Shown piece after piece: positions 8,273 through 17,047 of a DNA stretch of 64,000 nucleotides. Below the pieces are notes generated by a model. That model saw only the letters and a program-made list of their open reading frames with translations, made no database searches and was not told the origin of the DNA. This DNA is from Deltaproteobacteria bacterium (GTDB lineage Bacteria > Desulfobacterota > GWC2-55-46), in NCBI GenBank assembly GCA_016218105.1, contig JACRET010000060.1, positions 1-64,000 on the forward strand. Direction: 5' to 3'. Numbering within the stretch: the stretch's first letter is position 1; each line of letters begins with the position of its first letter. The position numbers were made by a program, and so were the translations under genes.

Positions 8273-9688
8273 TTGTCTCAGGAAATTTCCAGAACGGACG
8301 GATTCAAAGACGAGTGCGGGATATTCGGCATCTTCAACCACCCCGAGGCCGCCAACCTTACCTATCTGGGGCTTTATTCACTCCAGCACAGAGGGCAGGA
8401 GAGCGCCGGCATCGTATCAACAGACGGCTCAAAGCTCTATTCCCATAAAGGCATGGGGCTTGTGGCCGACGTCTTCTCAAGCAGCGATATCTCCAGGCTT
8501 TACGGGAATAATGCCATCGGACACGTCAGGTATTCGACGGCCGGAGAGTCCCACATAAGAAATGCCCAGCCCTTTGTCGTGGAGTACTCAAGGGGGAGCA
8601 TAGCGGTAGCGCATAACGGGAACCTCATAAACTCCATAATACTGCGGGCCCAGTTCGAGGCCTACGGCTCCATATTCCAATCGTCAAACGACACCGAAAT
8701 AATAGTCCACCTCATAGCGTCGAGCAAGGAAAGCTCGCTCGTAGACAGGGTAATCTACGCCCTTAAGAGGATCAAAGGGTCGTACTCGCTCCTTTTTCTG
8801 AACGAAGATACGATGATAGCGGCGCGTGACCCGCACGGTTTCAGGCCTCTTTCGCTCGGCAGGCTGAAAGGCTCCTGGGTAGTGGCTTCTGAGACCTGCG
8901 CATTCGACCTTATCGAGGCCGAATACGTCCGTGACATAGAACCCGGAGAAATAGTAGTAATAAACAAGGACGGGATCGCGTCGTATAAGCCGTTCCCCAA
9001 GGCCCAGTATACGCCTTGCGTCTTTGAGTTCATCTACTTCGCGAGGCCCGACTCTACCATTTTCGGAGCTAACGTGCACGCCGTCAGAAAAAAACTCGGC
9101 GAAAGGCTCGCCGTTGAGCATCCGGTTGATGCTGATATCGTTATACCGGTGCCAGATTCAGGCGTTCCGGCGGCCATAGGATACGCTAACGCCTCCGGCA
9201 TACCGTTTGACAAGGGGATAGTCAGGAATCACTATGTCGGCAGGACGTTCATCGAGCCGAAAGACTCGATCAGGCACTTCGGCGTAAAGATAAAGCTCAA
9301 TGCCATAAAGGATATAATCAAGGGCAAGAGGGTCGTCGTAATAGACGACTCCATAGTAAGGGGCACCACGAGCCGAAAGATCATCAAGATGATACGTTCC
9401 GCGGGCGCCAGGGAAGTCCACATGAGGATCAGCTCGCCCCCGACCATATCGCCCTGCTATTACGGCATAGATACGCCAAGAAGGGATGAGCTGATAGCCG
9501 CAAAGCAGACGGTCGACGAGATAAACGATTACATAACCTCCGATACTCTCGGTTACCTGAGCGTCGAGGGGCTTTACGCGGCGGTAAGCGAGGCGGGCGG
9601 AAGTTTTTGCGACGCGTGCTTTACCGGAAGGTATCCGGTTGATATAATAAAGGAGCAGAATGCGCCCCAGCTGGCGCTTTTTAAATAG
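8273..9688 (+). CDS. purF: Amidophosphoribosyltransferase
   Basis: PurF catalyses the first committed step of purine synthesis, making phosphoribosylamine from PRPP and glutamine. The 471-residue protein has the N-terminal nucleophile after a short propeptide (D-E-C-G-I-F-G-I-F, Cys at residue 15). It also has the glutaminase motif L-Q-H-R-G-Q-E-S-A-G and the PRPP loop V-V-V-I-D-D-S-I-V-R-G-T-T. The start is TTG 8273 preceded by AGAGGG. Near the C-terminus, cysteines in F-C-D-A-C-F may belong to an Fe-S cluster as in the Bacillus-type enzyme. It probably shares a transcript with purL. Confidence 0.95.
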   Translation: MSQEISRTDGFKDECGIFGIFNHPEAANLTYLGLYSLQHRGQESAGIVSTDGSKLYSHKGMGLVADVFSSSDISRLYGNNAIGHVRYSTAGESHIRNAQPFVVEYSRGSIAVAHNGNLINSIILRAQFEAYGSIFQSSNDTEIIVHLIASSKESSLVDRVIYALKRIKGSYSLLFLNEDTMIAARDPHGFRPLSLGRLKGSWVVASETCAFDLIEAEYVRDIEPGEIVVINKDGIASYKPFPKAQYTPCVFEFIYFARPDSTIFGANVHAVRKKLGERLAVEHPVDADIVIPVPDSGVPAAIGYANASGIPFDKGIVRNHYVGRTFIEPKDSIRHFGVKIKLNAIKDIIKGKRVVVIDDSIVRGTTSRKIIKMIRSAGAREVHMRISSPPTISPCYYGIDTPRRDELIAAKQTVDEINDYITSDTLGYLSVEGLYAAVSEAGGSFCDACFTGRYPVDIIKEQNAPQLALFK

Positions 9689-9769
9689 CAATGAGCCTCC
9701 CCCTCGGAAGTTCGGGAGCAACCGCAAAAGGGCATAAAGCCGCAGACAAATTTTCAAGGAGGCATCGCC

Positions 9770-10630
9770 GTGAGAAGGTTAACGACAACGATTCTTTTTT
9801 TAATGATGATCGCTCCTTTTTTAATCGCATCGAGCGTGTTTGCCCAGACGCCAAAATTCCCCATCCAGGACGATGACGAGCTCAGGATAGAGGAGGAGAT
9901 GAAAAAAGAGGGTGAGAAAAAGCAGGCCAAGGAGAAGAAAGACCTTCCTCCGATCAATATGGTGTTTGTAAAGGGCGGATGCTACGAGATGGGGGACTTT
10001 ACCGGCACGGGCGATGATGACGAGAGGCCCTCGCACGAGGTCTGCGTCTCGGATTTTTATATGCTCGAAACCGAAGTCACGCAGGAGCTTTTCGAGGCCG
10101 TCATGGGTTTTGTGCCGTCAATGCTCTATAATCCCAAGATGCCCAGGGATCCGAAAGACCCGGTTACATATGTCAACTGGTTCATGGCGAATGAGTTCAT
10201 TAAAAAACTGAACACCATCACAAAGGGCTATTACCGCCTGCCTACCGAGGCTGAATGGGAGTATGCGGCAAGGAGCGGCGGCAAAAAAGAGAAGTGGCCC
10301 GGATTCAACAATGAAGCTGAGACGGGGAATTATGCCTGGTTCACCGATAACGGCGACGAAAAGCTTCATCATGTGAAGAGTAAAAAGGCAAACGGGTTCG
10401 GGCTTTACGACATGGGCGGATCGGTATGGGAGTGGGCGGAAGATAATTTTGACTTTGATTACTACCAGGTAAGCCCGAAAAAAGACCCCTATGGGGCTGA
10501 TTTCTCGCTCTACCGCGCCGTAAGAGGCGGCTCTTTTGTCGATGCCCCTTTTAAGCTCCGCGCCTCTTACAGGTATGCCCTTGAGCCGTCACGCCGTCTC
10601 ATGAACGTCGGTCTTCGTCTGGCTGAGTAA
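9770..10630 (+). CDS. Exported SUMF1/FGE-sulfatase-fold protein
   Basis: A signal peptide occupies residues 1-26 (L-F-L-M-M-I-A-P-F-L core, A-S-S-V-F-A cleavage site). A short charged linker follows, then a SUMF1-type domain. Signatures are M-V-F-V-K-G-G-C-Y-E-M-G, R-L-P-T-E-A-E-W-E-Y-A-A-R-S-G-G, G-L-Y-D-M-G-G-S-V-W-E-W and the C-terminal R-G-G-S-F. True formylglycine-generating enzymes use a C-terminal cysteine pair. I see none here, so it is probably not an active sulfatase-activating oxidase. Start is GTG 9770 after AAGGAGG. It heads a tight group with a lipoprotein and a FecR/TPR protein. Confidence 0.85.
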   Translation: MRRLTTTILFLMMIAPFLIASSVFAQTPKFPIQDDDELRIEEEMKKEGEKKQAKEKKDLPPINMVFVKGGCYEMGDFTGTGDDDERPSHEVCVSDFYMLETEVTQELFEAVMGFVPSMLYNPKMPRDPKDPVTYVNWFMANEFIKKLNTITKGYYRLPTEAEWEYAARSGGKKEKWPGFNNEAETGNYAWFTDNGDEKLHHVKSKKANGFGLYDMGGSVWEWAEDNFDFDYYQVSPKKDPYGADFSLYRAVRGGSFVDAPFKLRASYRYALEPSRRLMNVGLRLAE

Positions 10631-10654
10631 AATACCTCTTAAAAGGGCTTGGAA

Positions 10655-11308
10655 ATGGTTAGACTCTCAGGGGTTGAAAGATACAGGGCCGTAAGCCTTT
10701 TAAAGGTTTTCGGCCTGTTTTTTATCTTTATTTCGGTCTTGGCGTCAGGATGCGCGGCGAAAAAGAACGCGCAGCATAAGGAGAGTTATTTTGAGAGCCT
10801 TAACAAGTGGACAAGGGGTATCAAGATATACGAAGGGCTTGAGACCAGGCTCTATATTAATGCCACCTATAAAGACACTGCTTTCAGGGAGGCTTATATA
10901 GAACGGTATGCGGCAAGCTACGAGCTCGAAGAGGGGCAGATAAGGTCTCTAAAAGAGCGCGAGCTTGAGCAGGCTGAAAAAATAAACGAGTTTTTCTTTA
11001 CGGCCTATACCCCGAAGGACGAATTGAACGATTTTAACGACCCTTCCTCCGTCTGGAAGCTCTATATGGAAGATGACACAGGCGCGAGGCTTGTGCCGCT
11101 TTCCATATCCAGGCTTGATTCGACCGATCCCATATTACGCGAGTTCTTCCCGTACTTCGACCCATGGAGTTCGGCATATCTGGTTAAGTTCCCCAAATAC
11201 TCCGAGACCGGCACAGAGCCGATACCCAACCCCGGCACCAAGGCGATAAGGCTCGTGGTAACCGGCATTTTTGGAAAGGGCGGACTTGAATGGCGAATGC
11301 ACGAATAA
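10655..11308 (+). CDS. Predicted lipoprotein of unknown function
   Basis: A hydrophobic N-terminus ends in the lipobox L-A-S-G-C, which predicts lipid attachment and outer- or inner-membrane anchoring. The remainder (about 180 residues) is acidic and charged, with no domain I can name. I chose ATG 10655, seven bases after AAGGG; a TTG at 10649 would add two residues. It begins 24 bases after the SUMF1-like gene. Its 3-prime end overlaps the FecR gene by 19 bases, so the three are almost certainly co-expressed and translationally coupled. Confidence 0.75.
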   Translation: MVRLSGVERYRAVSLLKVFGLFFIFISVLASGCAAKKNAQHKESYFESLNKWTRGIKIYEGLETRLYINATYKDTAFREAYIERYAASYELEEGQIRSLKERELEQAEKINEFFFTAYTPKDELNDFNDPSSVWKLYMEDDTGARLVPLSISRLDSTDPILREFFPYFDPWSSAYLVKFPKYSETGTEPIPNPGTKAIRLVVTGIFGKGGLEWRMHE

Positions 11309-12369
11309 GGCATCGTCTTACCCTCATTTTTTTACTCCTCATTTTTGTGTTCACGTCTCCGGCAAGCGCCTCCGACGCGGGAAATATAGAAAATTTTAGC
11401 GGAACAGTTTTCTTTAAGGCAAAGGGTTTCGCGAAATGGGAACCGGCAGAGCTGGGCAATCCCCTAAATCCCGGGGACAGGGTGAAGACCGCGATCGACG
11501 GCAGGGCGCTTCTTAAATTGACTGACGGCACAAGGCTTACGGTCGGCAACCTGAGCGAGATCGAATTGACCGGGTTCCTCCTGAGAAAACAGGAGAGGAG
11601 CGCCACTATTACGCTCTCAACCGGGAAGATAAGGGCGGTTGTCGGAAAGTTCGCCGGAAGATCAAATGTAGAGGTGAAGACCGCGACGGCGATCGCCGGT
11701 GTTAGAGGCACCGATTTCATCGTCATGAACCAGGGCTCCGCAAACGTGCTGTTTGGGGAATCTGACGAGGTAAGCGTAACCGGAGAAGACGGGGACGGAG
11801 TAGTCCTTAAGCCGGGCATGATGACCGAATCGACAAGCGGCTCGGCCCCGATAGCGCCCGTGAAGGTCGACCCGGGCAGCGCCCTTGAAGAGGTAAGGGA
11901 GGGGCTGCGGGCCGTAACCGATCTCGATCTTCCGGCTGATTGGGAAAAAACAGGGATACTGCCAAATTTGCTGGCAAGATGGAATATAAATTACGGGCAT
12001 TACCTTGCGGACAGCCAGAGGTTTAAAGAGGCCCTCGATGTATTCAAGATAGCTATAGACCTCTCGGAGCTCCCCGGCATTAAGGCGGAAGCGAGGCTTG
12101 AGAGGGGTACCGTGCTTTCCAGAAATTTAAACAGGCCTGAAGACGCTCTTGTGGAATATATGGATGTTGTCAGGAATTACCCCGGCGAGCCATTTGTCGG
12201 GAATGCCCTCTTCTCAGCCGGGATTATACATATGGAGCTTGGAGAAAAGGCGGAAGCGCAGTCCCTTTTAAGGCGTTACATCGATGAATTTCCGGAGGGC
12301 ATCCATAGGGATACCGCCGAACTCTTCATAAAGGCTTTGGAAACGGATTCAATAATTACCCTGCCATAA
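11290..12369 (+). CDS. Exported FecR-domain protein with TPR-like repeats
   Basis: The 359-residue protein has a signal peptide (residues 1-27, ending A-S-A). A FecR domain at about 45-165 follows, shown by P-L-N-P-G-D-R-V-K-T, L-T-D-G-T-R-L-T-V-G and A-I-A-G-V-R-G-T-D-F. The C-terminal third has helical repeats resembling tetratricopeptides (Y-L-A-D-S-Q-R-F-K-E-A-L; A-L-F-S-A-G-I-I-H-M-E-L-G-E-K-A). FecR domains outside iron signalling are usually periplasmic binding or scaffold modules, and no sigma factor or TonB receptor is nearby. The gene overlaps the lipoprotein gene by 19 bases. A CCCTGCCAT/ATGGCAGGG palindrome spans its stop codon. Confidence 0.8.
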   Translation: MANARIRHRLTLIFLLLIFVFTSPASASDAGNIENFSGTVFFKAKGFAKWEPAELGNPLNPGDRVKTAIDGRALLKLTDGTRLTVGNLSEIELTGFLLRKQERSATITLSTGKIRAVVGKFAGRSNVEVKTATAIAGVRGTDFIVMNQGSANVLFGESDEVSVTGEDGDGVVLKPGMMTESTSGSAPIAPVKVDPGSALEEVREGLRAVTDLDLPADWEKTGILPNLLARWNINYGHYLADSQRFKEALDVFKIAIDLSELPGIKAEARLERGTVLSRNLNRPEDALVEYMDVVRNYPGEPFVGNALFSAGIIHMELGEKAEAQSLLRRYIDEFPEGIHRDTAELFIKALETDSIITLP

Positions 12370-12442
12370 ATGGCAGGGATTGTCGGCAAGGTATGTCTTT
12401 TGTAAGCTTAAGCTTTGACCCGCCCTTAAAAAGGCGGGATTT
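12359..12442 (+). terminator. Two successive hairpins after the FecR gene
   Basis: CCCTGCCAT-AA-ATGGCAGGG (12359-12378) covers the stop codon. CCCGCC-8 nt-GGCGGG (12419-12438) follows and ends in ATTT. Neither has a long T run, so a terminator role is plausible but weak. Confidence 0.4.
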
Positions 12443-13071
12443 CCGCCGAGCACCCGATTGAAATGCATAGCGAGCGCATTCCCCCGCAGTTTTCTGCGGG
12501 GCCAAGCGGGAAAATAGAATTTTTTTCCTTACATATCGAAGCTCTCCTTCAGGTTCGCAAAGCCCGCTCTCTTCAATGGAACGCTCTCAAACGCTTTTTG
12601 TCGAAGCCAAGCCTGACCCATATTCCCAAGCCGGATAACCTCGAAATATTTGAGTCATATTCGGGAATACCTTTACTCGCTCCCTGCCGTGGCCGGAATT
12701 GACTGGGCCGATATTATGAATTATGATTTTATATACAGGATCAAAGGGAAAATTTTTCAGAAATGACTGCGGTGGCCTGAACCACGAGGGGTTTTGTGAC
12801 CGGCCTTGTAGGTGTAACACATTGAAATGGAAGGTGTTTTTTGCGGAATCCATGCGCGCTTTAAGCCTTCCCGCCATGAAGATACGGTTATTGAAGCTAA
12901 TTTCCTCTTGCAAGAAGAGCGTCTTTATGGTAGATATACTCGATTAAATACACACGCATGGGTTGAACCGGCGGTGTCCTTTAAATGGGGTCAAAGGGGC
13001 TGGATTTAAAGGGTTTCCGGTTTGTGTGCCTGTGCGGAGGAAAAAACCAAAAAAAGGAGAGAAAAAAGAAA
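12443..13071 (+). other. Gene-poor stretch before rpsB
   Basis: Apart from a family A repeat (12459-12505) I find no convincing gene in these roughly 630 bases. Short open frames exist on both strands, but none has a ribosome site with recognisable protein content. A frame near 12722-12765 reads Y-D-F-I-Y-R-I-K-G-K-I-F and then hits a stop, and may be a decayed gene. The 3-prime part is presumably the promoter and leader of the rpsB operon. A TATACT at 12935-12940 could be a -10 but lacks a good -35. Confidence 0.5.
12459..12505 (+). repeat. Family A extragenic palindrome
   Basis: Head TGAAATGCATAGCGAGCGC is followed by the hairpin CCCCGCAG-TTTT-CTGCGGGG. The usual GAGCTTCAAT tail is replaced by CCAAGC, so this copy is slightly degenerate. 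Confidence 0.8.
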
Positions 13072-13875
13072 ATGGCTTACCTTACAATGAAACAGCTTCT
13101 GGAATCAGGCGTTCACTTCGGGCACCAGACAAAGAGATGGAACCCCAAGATGAAGACATACATCTACGGGGCGCGTAACGGCATCTACATCATCGACCTT
13201 CAGCAGACGGTAAAGCTCTTTAAAGAGGCATATGACTATGTAAGGAATTCATCCGCCAAGGGCGGAAGGGTCCTTTTTATAGGAACGAAGAAGCAGGCGC
13301 AGAACGCAATCCAGGACGAGGCCAAAAAGTGCGGGATGGGTTTTGTAAATAACAGGTGGATCGGCGGATTCCTTACGAACTTCGCCACGGTCAAAAAATC
13401 CATCAACAGGCTTAAAGAGCTGGACGGCCTTGAGACAAACCCTGTTTTCGCCTCCGCCACAAAGAAAGAGATCATCATGTTCCAGAGGGAGCGTGAAAGG
13501 CTTGAAAAATATCTGGGCGGCGTGCGCGAGCTGGACAAGCTTCCGGATATGCTCTTTATAATCGATTCCAAGAAAGAAACTATCGCCATAAAAGAGGCGA
13601 AGAGGCTCGGCATAAAGGTCGTAGCTATAGTAGACACAAACTGCGACCCTGACGAGGTCGATTATGTAATCCCGGGTAACGACGACGCGATAAGGGCCAT
13701 AAAGCTTTTTGCGTCTTCGATAGCAGATGCCTGCAACGAAGGAAAGGCACAGTACCTGGAGGCACAGCAGGCAAAGGCGGATAAGAAGGAAAAAGGCGGG
13801 CAAGAGCAAGCGGCGGCGGCAGTAGCGCCAGCGGCAGTGTCGCCCACCGCGCCAGGCACGCCTGTACAGGGGTAA
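13072..13875 (+). CDS. rpsB: 30S ribosomal protein S2
   Basis: S2 is a late-assembling protein of the small ribosomal subunit. The sequence [20 protein letters not shown] and later G-T-K-K-Q-A-Q and W-I-G-G-F-L-T-N-F are diagnostic. The reading frame is open upstream to 12985, but AAAGGAGAG just before ATG 13072 and the conserved N-terminus fix the start. The 267-residue protein has an Ala/Pro/Gln-rich C-terminal tail that is longer than the family core. It heads the rpsB-tsf-pyrH-frr cluster. Confidence 0.97.
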   Translation: MAYLTMKQLLESGVHFGHQTKRWNPKMKTYIYGARNGIYIIDLQQTVKLFKEAYDYVRNSSAKGGRVLFIGTKKQAQNAIQDEAKKCGMGFVNNRWIGGFLTNFATVKKSINRLKELDGLETNPVFASATKKEIIMFQRERERLEKYLGGVRELDKLPDMLFIIDSKKETIAIKEAKRLGIKVVAIVDTNCDPDEVDYVIPGNDDAIRAIKLFASSIADACNEGKAQYLEAQQAKADKKEKGGQEQAAAAVAPAAVSPTAPGTPVQG

Positions 13876-13892
13876 TGAGGGGACTCTTTTAA

Positions 13893-13927
13893 AAACCGAT
13901 ACCCTGGTCTTAAACCCGGGGTATCCG
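13893..13927 (+). repeat. Intercistronic hairpin related to family B
   Basis: GATACCC (13898-13904) pairs with GGGTATC (13919-13925) around TGGTCTTAAACCCG. The ACCCTGG..TTAA..CCCGGGG layout resembles the family B hairpins at 5904 and 58713. It lies between rpsB and tsf, where a processing or attenuation signal is possible. Confidence 0.5.
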
Positions 13928-13978
13928 TAGAAGAGGCTATCTTATATAAATTTAGTTTTGCAGAGGGGGTTTTTAGTA

Positions 13979-14626
13979 ATGGAGATTTCCGCAACCGCAG
14001 TAAAGGAACTTCGGGAGAAGACCGGGGCCGGCATAATGGACTGCAAAAGGGCCCTTGCAGAGTCAAAAGGGGATTTTGAAAAAGCTGTTACTTATTTGAG
14101 AGAGAAGGGTCTCGCGGCAGCCGCGAAAAAGGCCAGCAGGGTCGCTTCGGACGGACTTGTCACTTCGTACATTCACGGCGGCGGCAAGGTAGGCGTGCTT
14201 CTTGAGGTCAACTGCGAAACGGATTTTGTCGCGAAGACCGATGGATTCGCGGCCCTCGTCAAGGACATAGCCATGCACATAGCCGCCATGAGCCCGCAGT
14301 ACGTATCCAGGAATGAGGTTTCGGCGGACGTTATCGAGAAGGAAAAGCAGATATACGCCGTACAGGCTCGCGAATCCGGCAAGCCCGAGCATGTCATACA
14401 GAAGATGGTGGACGGCAAGCTCGATAAGTTTTTCAAAGAGGTCTGCCTTCTGGAACAGCCGTTTGTAAAGAACCCTGATGCTACAATTGAAAAGCTCGTC
14501 GTCGATGCCATAGCGAAGCTCGGTGAAAATATCACCGTAAGGCGTTTTGTCAGGTTTAAGGTGGGCGAGGGCATAGAGAAAAAGAGCGAAGACTTCGCGA
14601 AAGAAGTAGCCGCCGCGCAGGGATAA
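13979..14626 (+). CDS. tsf: Elongation factor Ts
   Basis: EF-Ts regenerates EF-Tu-GTP by nucleotide exchange. The N-terminal UBA-like motif [16 protein letters not shown] is intact, and the [10 protein letters not shown] motif follows at about residues 80-90. The product is 215 residues from ATG 13979 (a TTG seven codons earlier is also in frame), which matches the single-repeat short form. AGAGGG precedes the start at normal distance. A strong terminator follows the gene. Confidence 0.96.
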   Translation: MEISATAVKELREKTGAGIMDCKRALAESKGDFEKAVTYLREKGLAAAAKKASRVASDGLVTSYIHGGGKVGVLLEVNCETDFVAKTDGFAALVKDIAMHIAAMSPQYVSRNEVSADVIEKEKQIYAVQARESGKPEHVIQKMVDGKLDKFFKEVCLLEQPFVKNPDATIEKLVVDAIAKLGENITVRRFVRFKVGEGIEKKSEDFAKEVAAAQG

Positions 14627-14630
14627 CTTC

Positions 14631-14660
14631 AAAGGGGGGTCTTTTGATCCCCCTTTTTTT
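14631..14660 (+). terminator. Rho-independent terminator after tsf
   Basis: GGGGGGTC-TTTT-GATCCCCC forms an 8-bp stem (one G-T wobble) with a four-base loop, followed by seven Ts. It separates rpsB-tsf from pyrH, so pyrH probably depends on partial read-through or its own promoter. Confidence 0.85.
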
Positions 14661-14738
14661 GTTCGCCGGCGCGTCATGTTTTGAAAGGACGCTTCGGGGC
14701 AAGACCCTTTGGTACGAATAAAATAAATTGAGGATGGG

Positions 14739-14852
14739 ATTGAAGCTCCCCGCTGGAAAGCTTGGGAACCTTCGAAATGCAGGGACGCCGCAATCTAATT
14801 CGCGCTCTGACCCCGCGCCGTACTGCGCGGAGTGCGTCGAGATGCATTGTTA
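14739..14852 (-). repeat. Degenerate family A units, inverted
   Basis: ATTGAAGCTCCCCGC (14739-14753) is the exact reverse complement of the family A tail. Further on, CCCCGC..GCGCGG then AGTGCGTCGAGATGCATTG (14802-14851) resembles the reversed hairpin and head. The segment is open in the pyrH frame and creates a false 37-residue N-terminal extension. Confidence 0.55.
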
Positions 14853-14872
14853 AGCCCATTCAAAAAAGGTAT

Positions 14873-15589
14873 ATGCCGAATCCGAAATATAAACGCATCC
14901 TCCTAAAGCTTTCTGGCGAAGCCCTCATGGGAGACAAGGAATTTGGGGTAGATACCGCTGTCGTGAACGCCATAGCGGAAGAGGTCAAGGAAGTATACAG
15001 CCTGGGGATCCAGGTCGCGCTTGTGATCGGAGGCGGGAACATCTTCAGGGGCGTTTCTGCAAGCGCCAAGGGCATGGACAGGGCGACCGCCGATTACGTA
15101 GGGATGCTCGCCACCGTCATAAACTCCCTGATGGTGCAGGACGCGCTTGAGAAGAAGGGCGTGTTTACGAGGGTCATATCCGCCATAGAGATGAAGGAGC
15201 TCGCCGAGCCTTATATAAGAAGGAAGGCCGTCAGGCACCTTGAGAAAGGCAGGGTTATCATCTTTGCCGCGGGTACCGGAAACCCTTATTTCACGACGGA
15301 CACCGCGGCGTCTCTTCGCGCGATGGAGATCCACGCGGATATAATACTCAAGGGCACAAAAGTAGACGGCGTCTACGACAGAGACCCGATGAAGGACGAC
15401 AAGGCTGTCAGGTACACGAAACTCAAGTACATAGACGTTCTCAAGGACGGCCTGAAAGTGATGGATACCACGGCTATCTCCCTTTGCATGGACAATAATC
15501 TGCCGATAATAGTCTTCAGCATCAAATCTCATGGCAATCTGATGAAGGTCGTCATGGGCGAGGATATAGGCACTCTCGTAACCTCATAA
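14873..15589 (+). CDS. pyrH: UMP kinase
   Basis: PyrH phosphorylates UMP to UDP and is a hexameric, GTP-activated member of the amino-acid-kinase fold. The motifs [22 protein letters not shown] and [15 protein letters not shown] are complete, and the 238-residue length is typical. The frame stays open upstream to 14762, but that part is repeat-derived. The family N-terminus and an AAAAAAGG just upstream set the start at ATG 14873. frr follows after 34 bases. Confidence 0.96.
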   Translation: MPNPKYKRILLKLSGEALMGDKEFGVDTAVVNAIAEEVKEVYSLGIQVALVIGGGNIFRGVSASAKGMDRATADYVGMLATVINSLMVQDALEKKGVFTRVISAIEMKELAEPYIRRKAVRHLEKGRVIIFAAGTGNPYFTTDTAASLRAMEIHADIILKGTKVDGVYDRDPMKDDKAVRYTKLKYIDVLKDGLKVMDTTAISLCMDNNLPIIVFSIKSHGNLMKVVMGEDIGTLVTS

Positions 15590-15623
15590 AAGGTAAATAC
15601 AAAATTCAAGGCAGGGGTTTTGA

Positions 15624-16181
15624 ATGAAGGAAGCGATATTTTCCGATCTTAAAAAGAGAATGACCAAATCGCTGGAGGGCTTTAACCATGAACTCGGTGG
15701 TTTAAGGACCGGGAGGGCCTCGATCACTATACTCGACGGCGTCAAGGTCGATTTTTACGGCACTCCGAGCCCGATAAAGCAGATAGCCACTCTATCGGTG
15801 CCTGAGTCAAGGACGATAACGATCCAGCCCTGGGATATCTCGCAGATACACGCCATAGAAAAGGCGATCCAGTCCTCAGGCCTTGGCCTTAACCCGTCCA
15901 ATGACGGCAAGGTCATCCGTATTATCTTCCCGCCTCTTACCGAAGAGAGGAGGAAAGACCTTGTAAAGATAGCGAAAAAGCACGGAGAGGAATGCAAGGT
16001 CTCCATAAGGAACATCAGAAGGGATGCCAACGAAGAGCTTAAGAAGATCGAAAAGGACAAGAAGATATCTCAGGACGATCTTAAGAAGTTCCAGCATGAG
16101 GTGCAGGATTTGACGGATAAGCAGATCGCGAGGGTAGATGAGCTCTTAGCCGCCAAAGAGGCTGAGATAATGGAGGTCTGA
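15624..16181 (+). CDS. frr: Ribosome recycling factor
   Basis: RRF splits post-termination ribosomes together with EF-G. The 185-residue protein has the family's L-R-T-G-R-A-S, V-D-F-Y-G-T-P-S-P-I-K-Q-I-A and S-I-R-N-I-R-R-D-A-N motifs. AGGGG precedes the ATG. It is the last translation gene of the cluster before the isoprenoid and lipid genes. Confidence 0.97.
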   Translation: MKEAIFSDLKKRMTKSLEGFNHELGGLRTGRASITILDGVKVDFYGTPSPIKQIATLSVPESRTITIQPWDISQIHAIEKAIQSSGLGLNPSNDGKVIRIIFPPLTEERRKDLVKIAKKHGEECKVSIRNIRRDANEELKKIEKDKKISQDDLKKFQHEVQDLTDKQIARVDELLAAKEAEIMEV

Positions 16182-16253
16182 TAATAGGTAAAACCTCGAA
16201 TCCGGCCTCATTTAAACTTGTGGTGGAGATAAGTTTGTGGTAGATTTTATTTA

Positions 16254-16991
16254 ATGGACACTCTTGCCAAGGATAAACTCCCCCGACATATTGCTATAAT
16301 AATGGACGGTAACGGCCGCTGGGCGAAGCAGAGGCTTCTTAACAGGATAAACGGCCACCGCAAAGGCATCGATGCCGCCAGGGATACCGTCAGGTTCTGC
16401 AGGGAAATAGGGATAGAATACCTCACCCTTTATACCTTTTCCAAAGAAAACTGGAACCGGCCCGCGCATGAGGTTTCCATGCTCATGAGGTTTCTGGAGA
16501 GCCATCTAAAGGGCGAAGAAAAAAGCCTTGTCGAAAATAATATACGCTTTAAGGCGATAGGCAACATCGCCGACCTCCCAGAGGGCGTAAGGGCTGTAGT
16601 AGACGGCCTTGAGGAAAAGACGCGTTATAACTCCGGGATGGTCTTGCAGCTGGCCCTGAGTTACAGCGGGCGTGAAGAGATAACCAAAGCGGCAAGGGAA
16701 ATAGCGCAAAAAGTATACACAGGCGCCCTAAGGCCGGAAGACATAACGGAAGACCTCTTTAAAAGTTTCCTTTATACGGGTAACGCCCCCGACCCTGACC
16801 TCCTTATCAGGACGAGCGGAGAGAAGAGGATAAGTAATTTTTTACTCTGGCAGCTGGCATACACTGAAATATACATAACAGATGTCCTCTGGCCTGATTT
16901 TACGCTCAGCCATTTGGAGGATGCCATACGGGACTACCAGGGGAGGGAGCGCAGGTTCGGGCTCGTTAAAGAAGTTGGGGCGGCCGGCTAG
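16254..16991 (+). CDS. uppS: Undecaprenyl diphosphate synthase
   Basis: UppS condenses isopentenyl units in cis onto farnesyl diphosphate, making the C55 carrier for peptidoglycan and surface sugars. Diagnostic motifs are I-I-M-D-G-N-G-R-W-A near residue 15, T-L-Y-T-F-S-K-E-N-W, and R-T-S-G-E-K-R-I-S-N-F-L-L-W-Q. Length (245) is normal for this soluble enzyme. There is little Shine-Dalgarno sequence before ATG 16254. The lipid carrier made here would serve the WcaJ-type transferase at 57230. Confidence 0.96.
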   Translation: MDTLAKDKLPRHIAIIMDGNGRWAKQRLLNRINGHRKGIDAARDTVRFCREIGIEYLTLYTFSKENWNRPAHEVSMLMRFLESHLKGEEKSLVENNIRFKAIGNIADLPEGVRAVVDGLEEKTRYNSGMVLQLALSYSGREEITKAAREIAQKVYTGALRPEDITEDLFKSFLYTGNAPDPDLLIRTSGEKRISNFLLWQLAYTEIYITDVLWPDFTLSHLEDAIRDYQGRERRFGLVKEVGAAG

Positions 16992-17047
16992 GGATCGTTT
17001 TTTCGGCCTTTGAAGTAGAATATTCGCTGAGGAAAGGGGAGGGGATT

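Noticed and set aside
9689-9769. Possible c-di-GMP riboswitch before the SUMF1-like gene
   Set aside because: The GGGCATAAAGCCGC stretch only loosely recalls the GEMM consensus. The upstream GGCAAACC-type element and its spacing are missing.
9770-10630. Active formylglycine-generating enzyme
   Set aside because: The SUMF1 fold is clear, but the paired C-terminal cysteines of the active enzyme are absent and no sulfatase gene is nearby.
12463-12702. A 79-residue open frame starting M-H-S-E-R-I-P
   Set aside because: It starts in a family A repeat and the peptide start is the translation of that repeat. The rest has no family match or ribosome site.
12587-12913. A 108-residue open frame on the minus strand before rpsB
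   Set aside because: It lacks a ribosome site and has no recognisable motif; composition looks like non-coding DNA.
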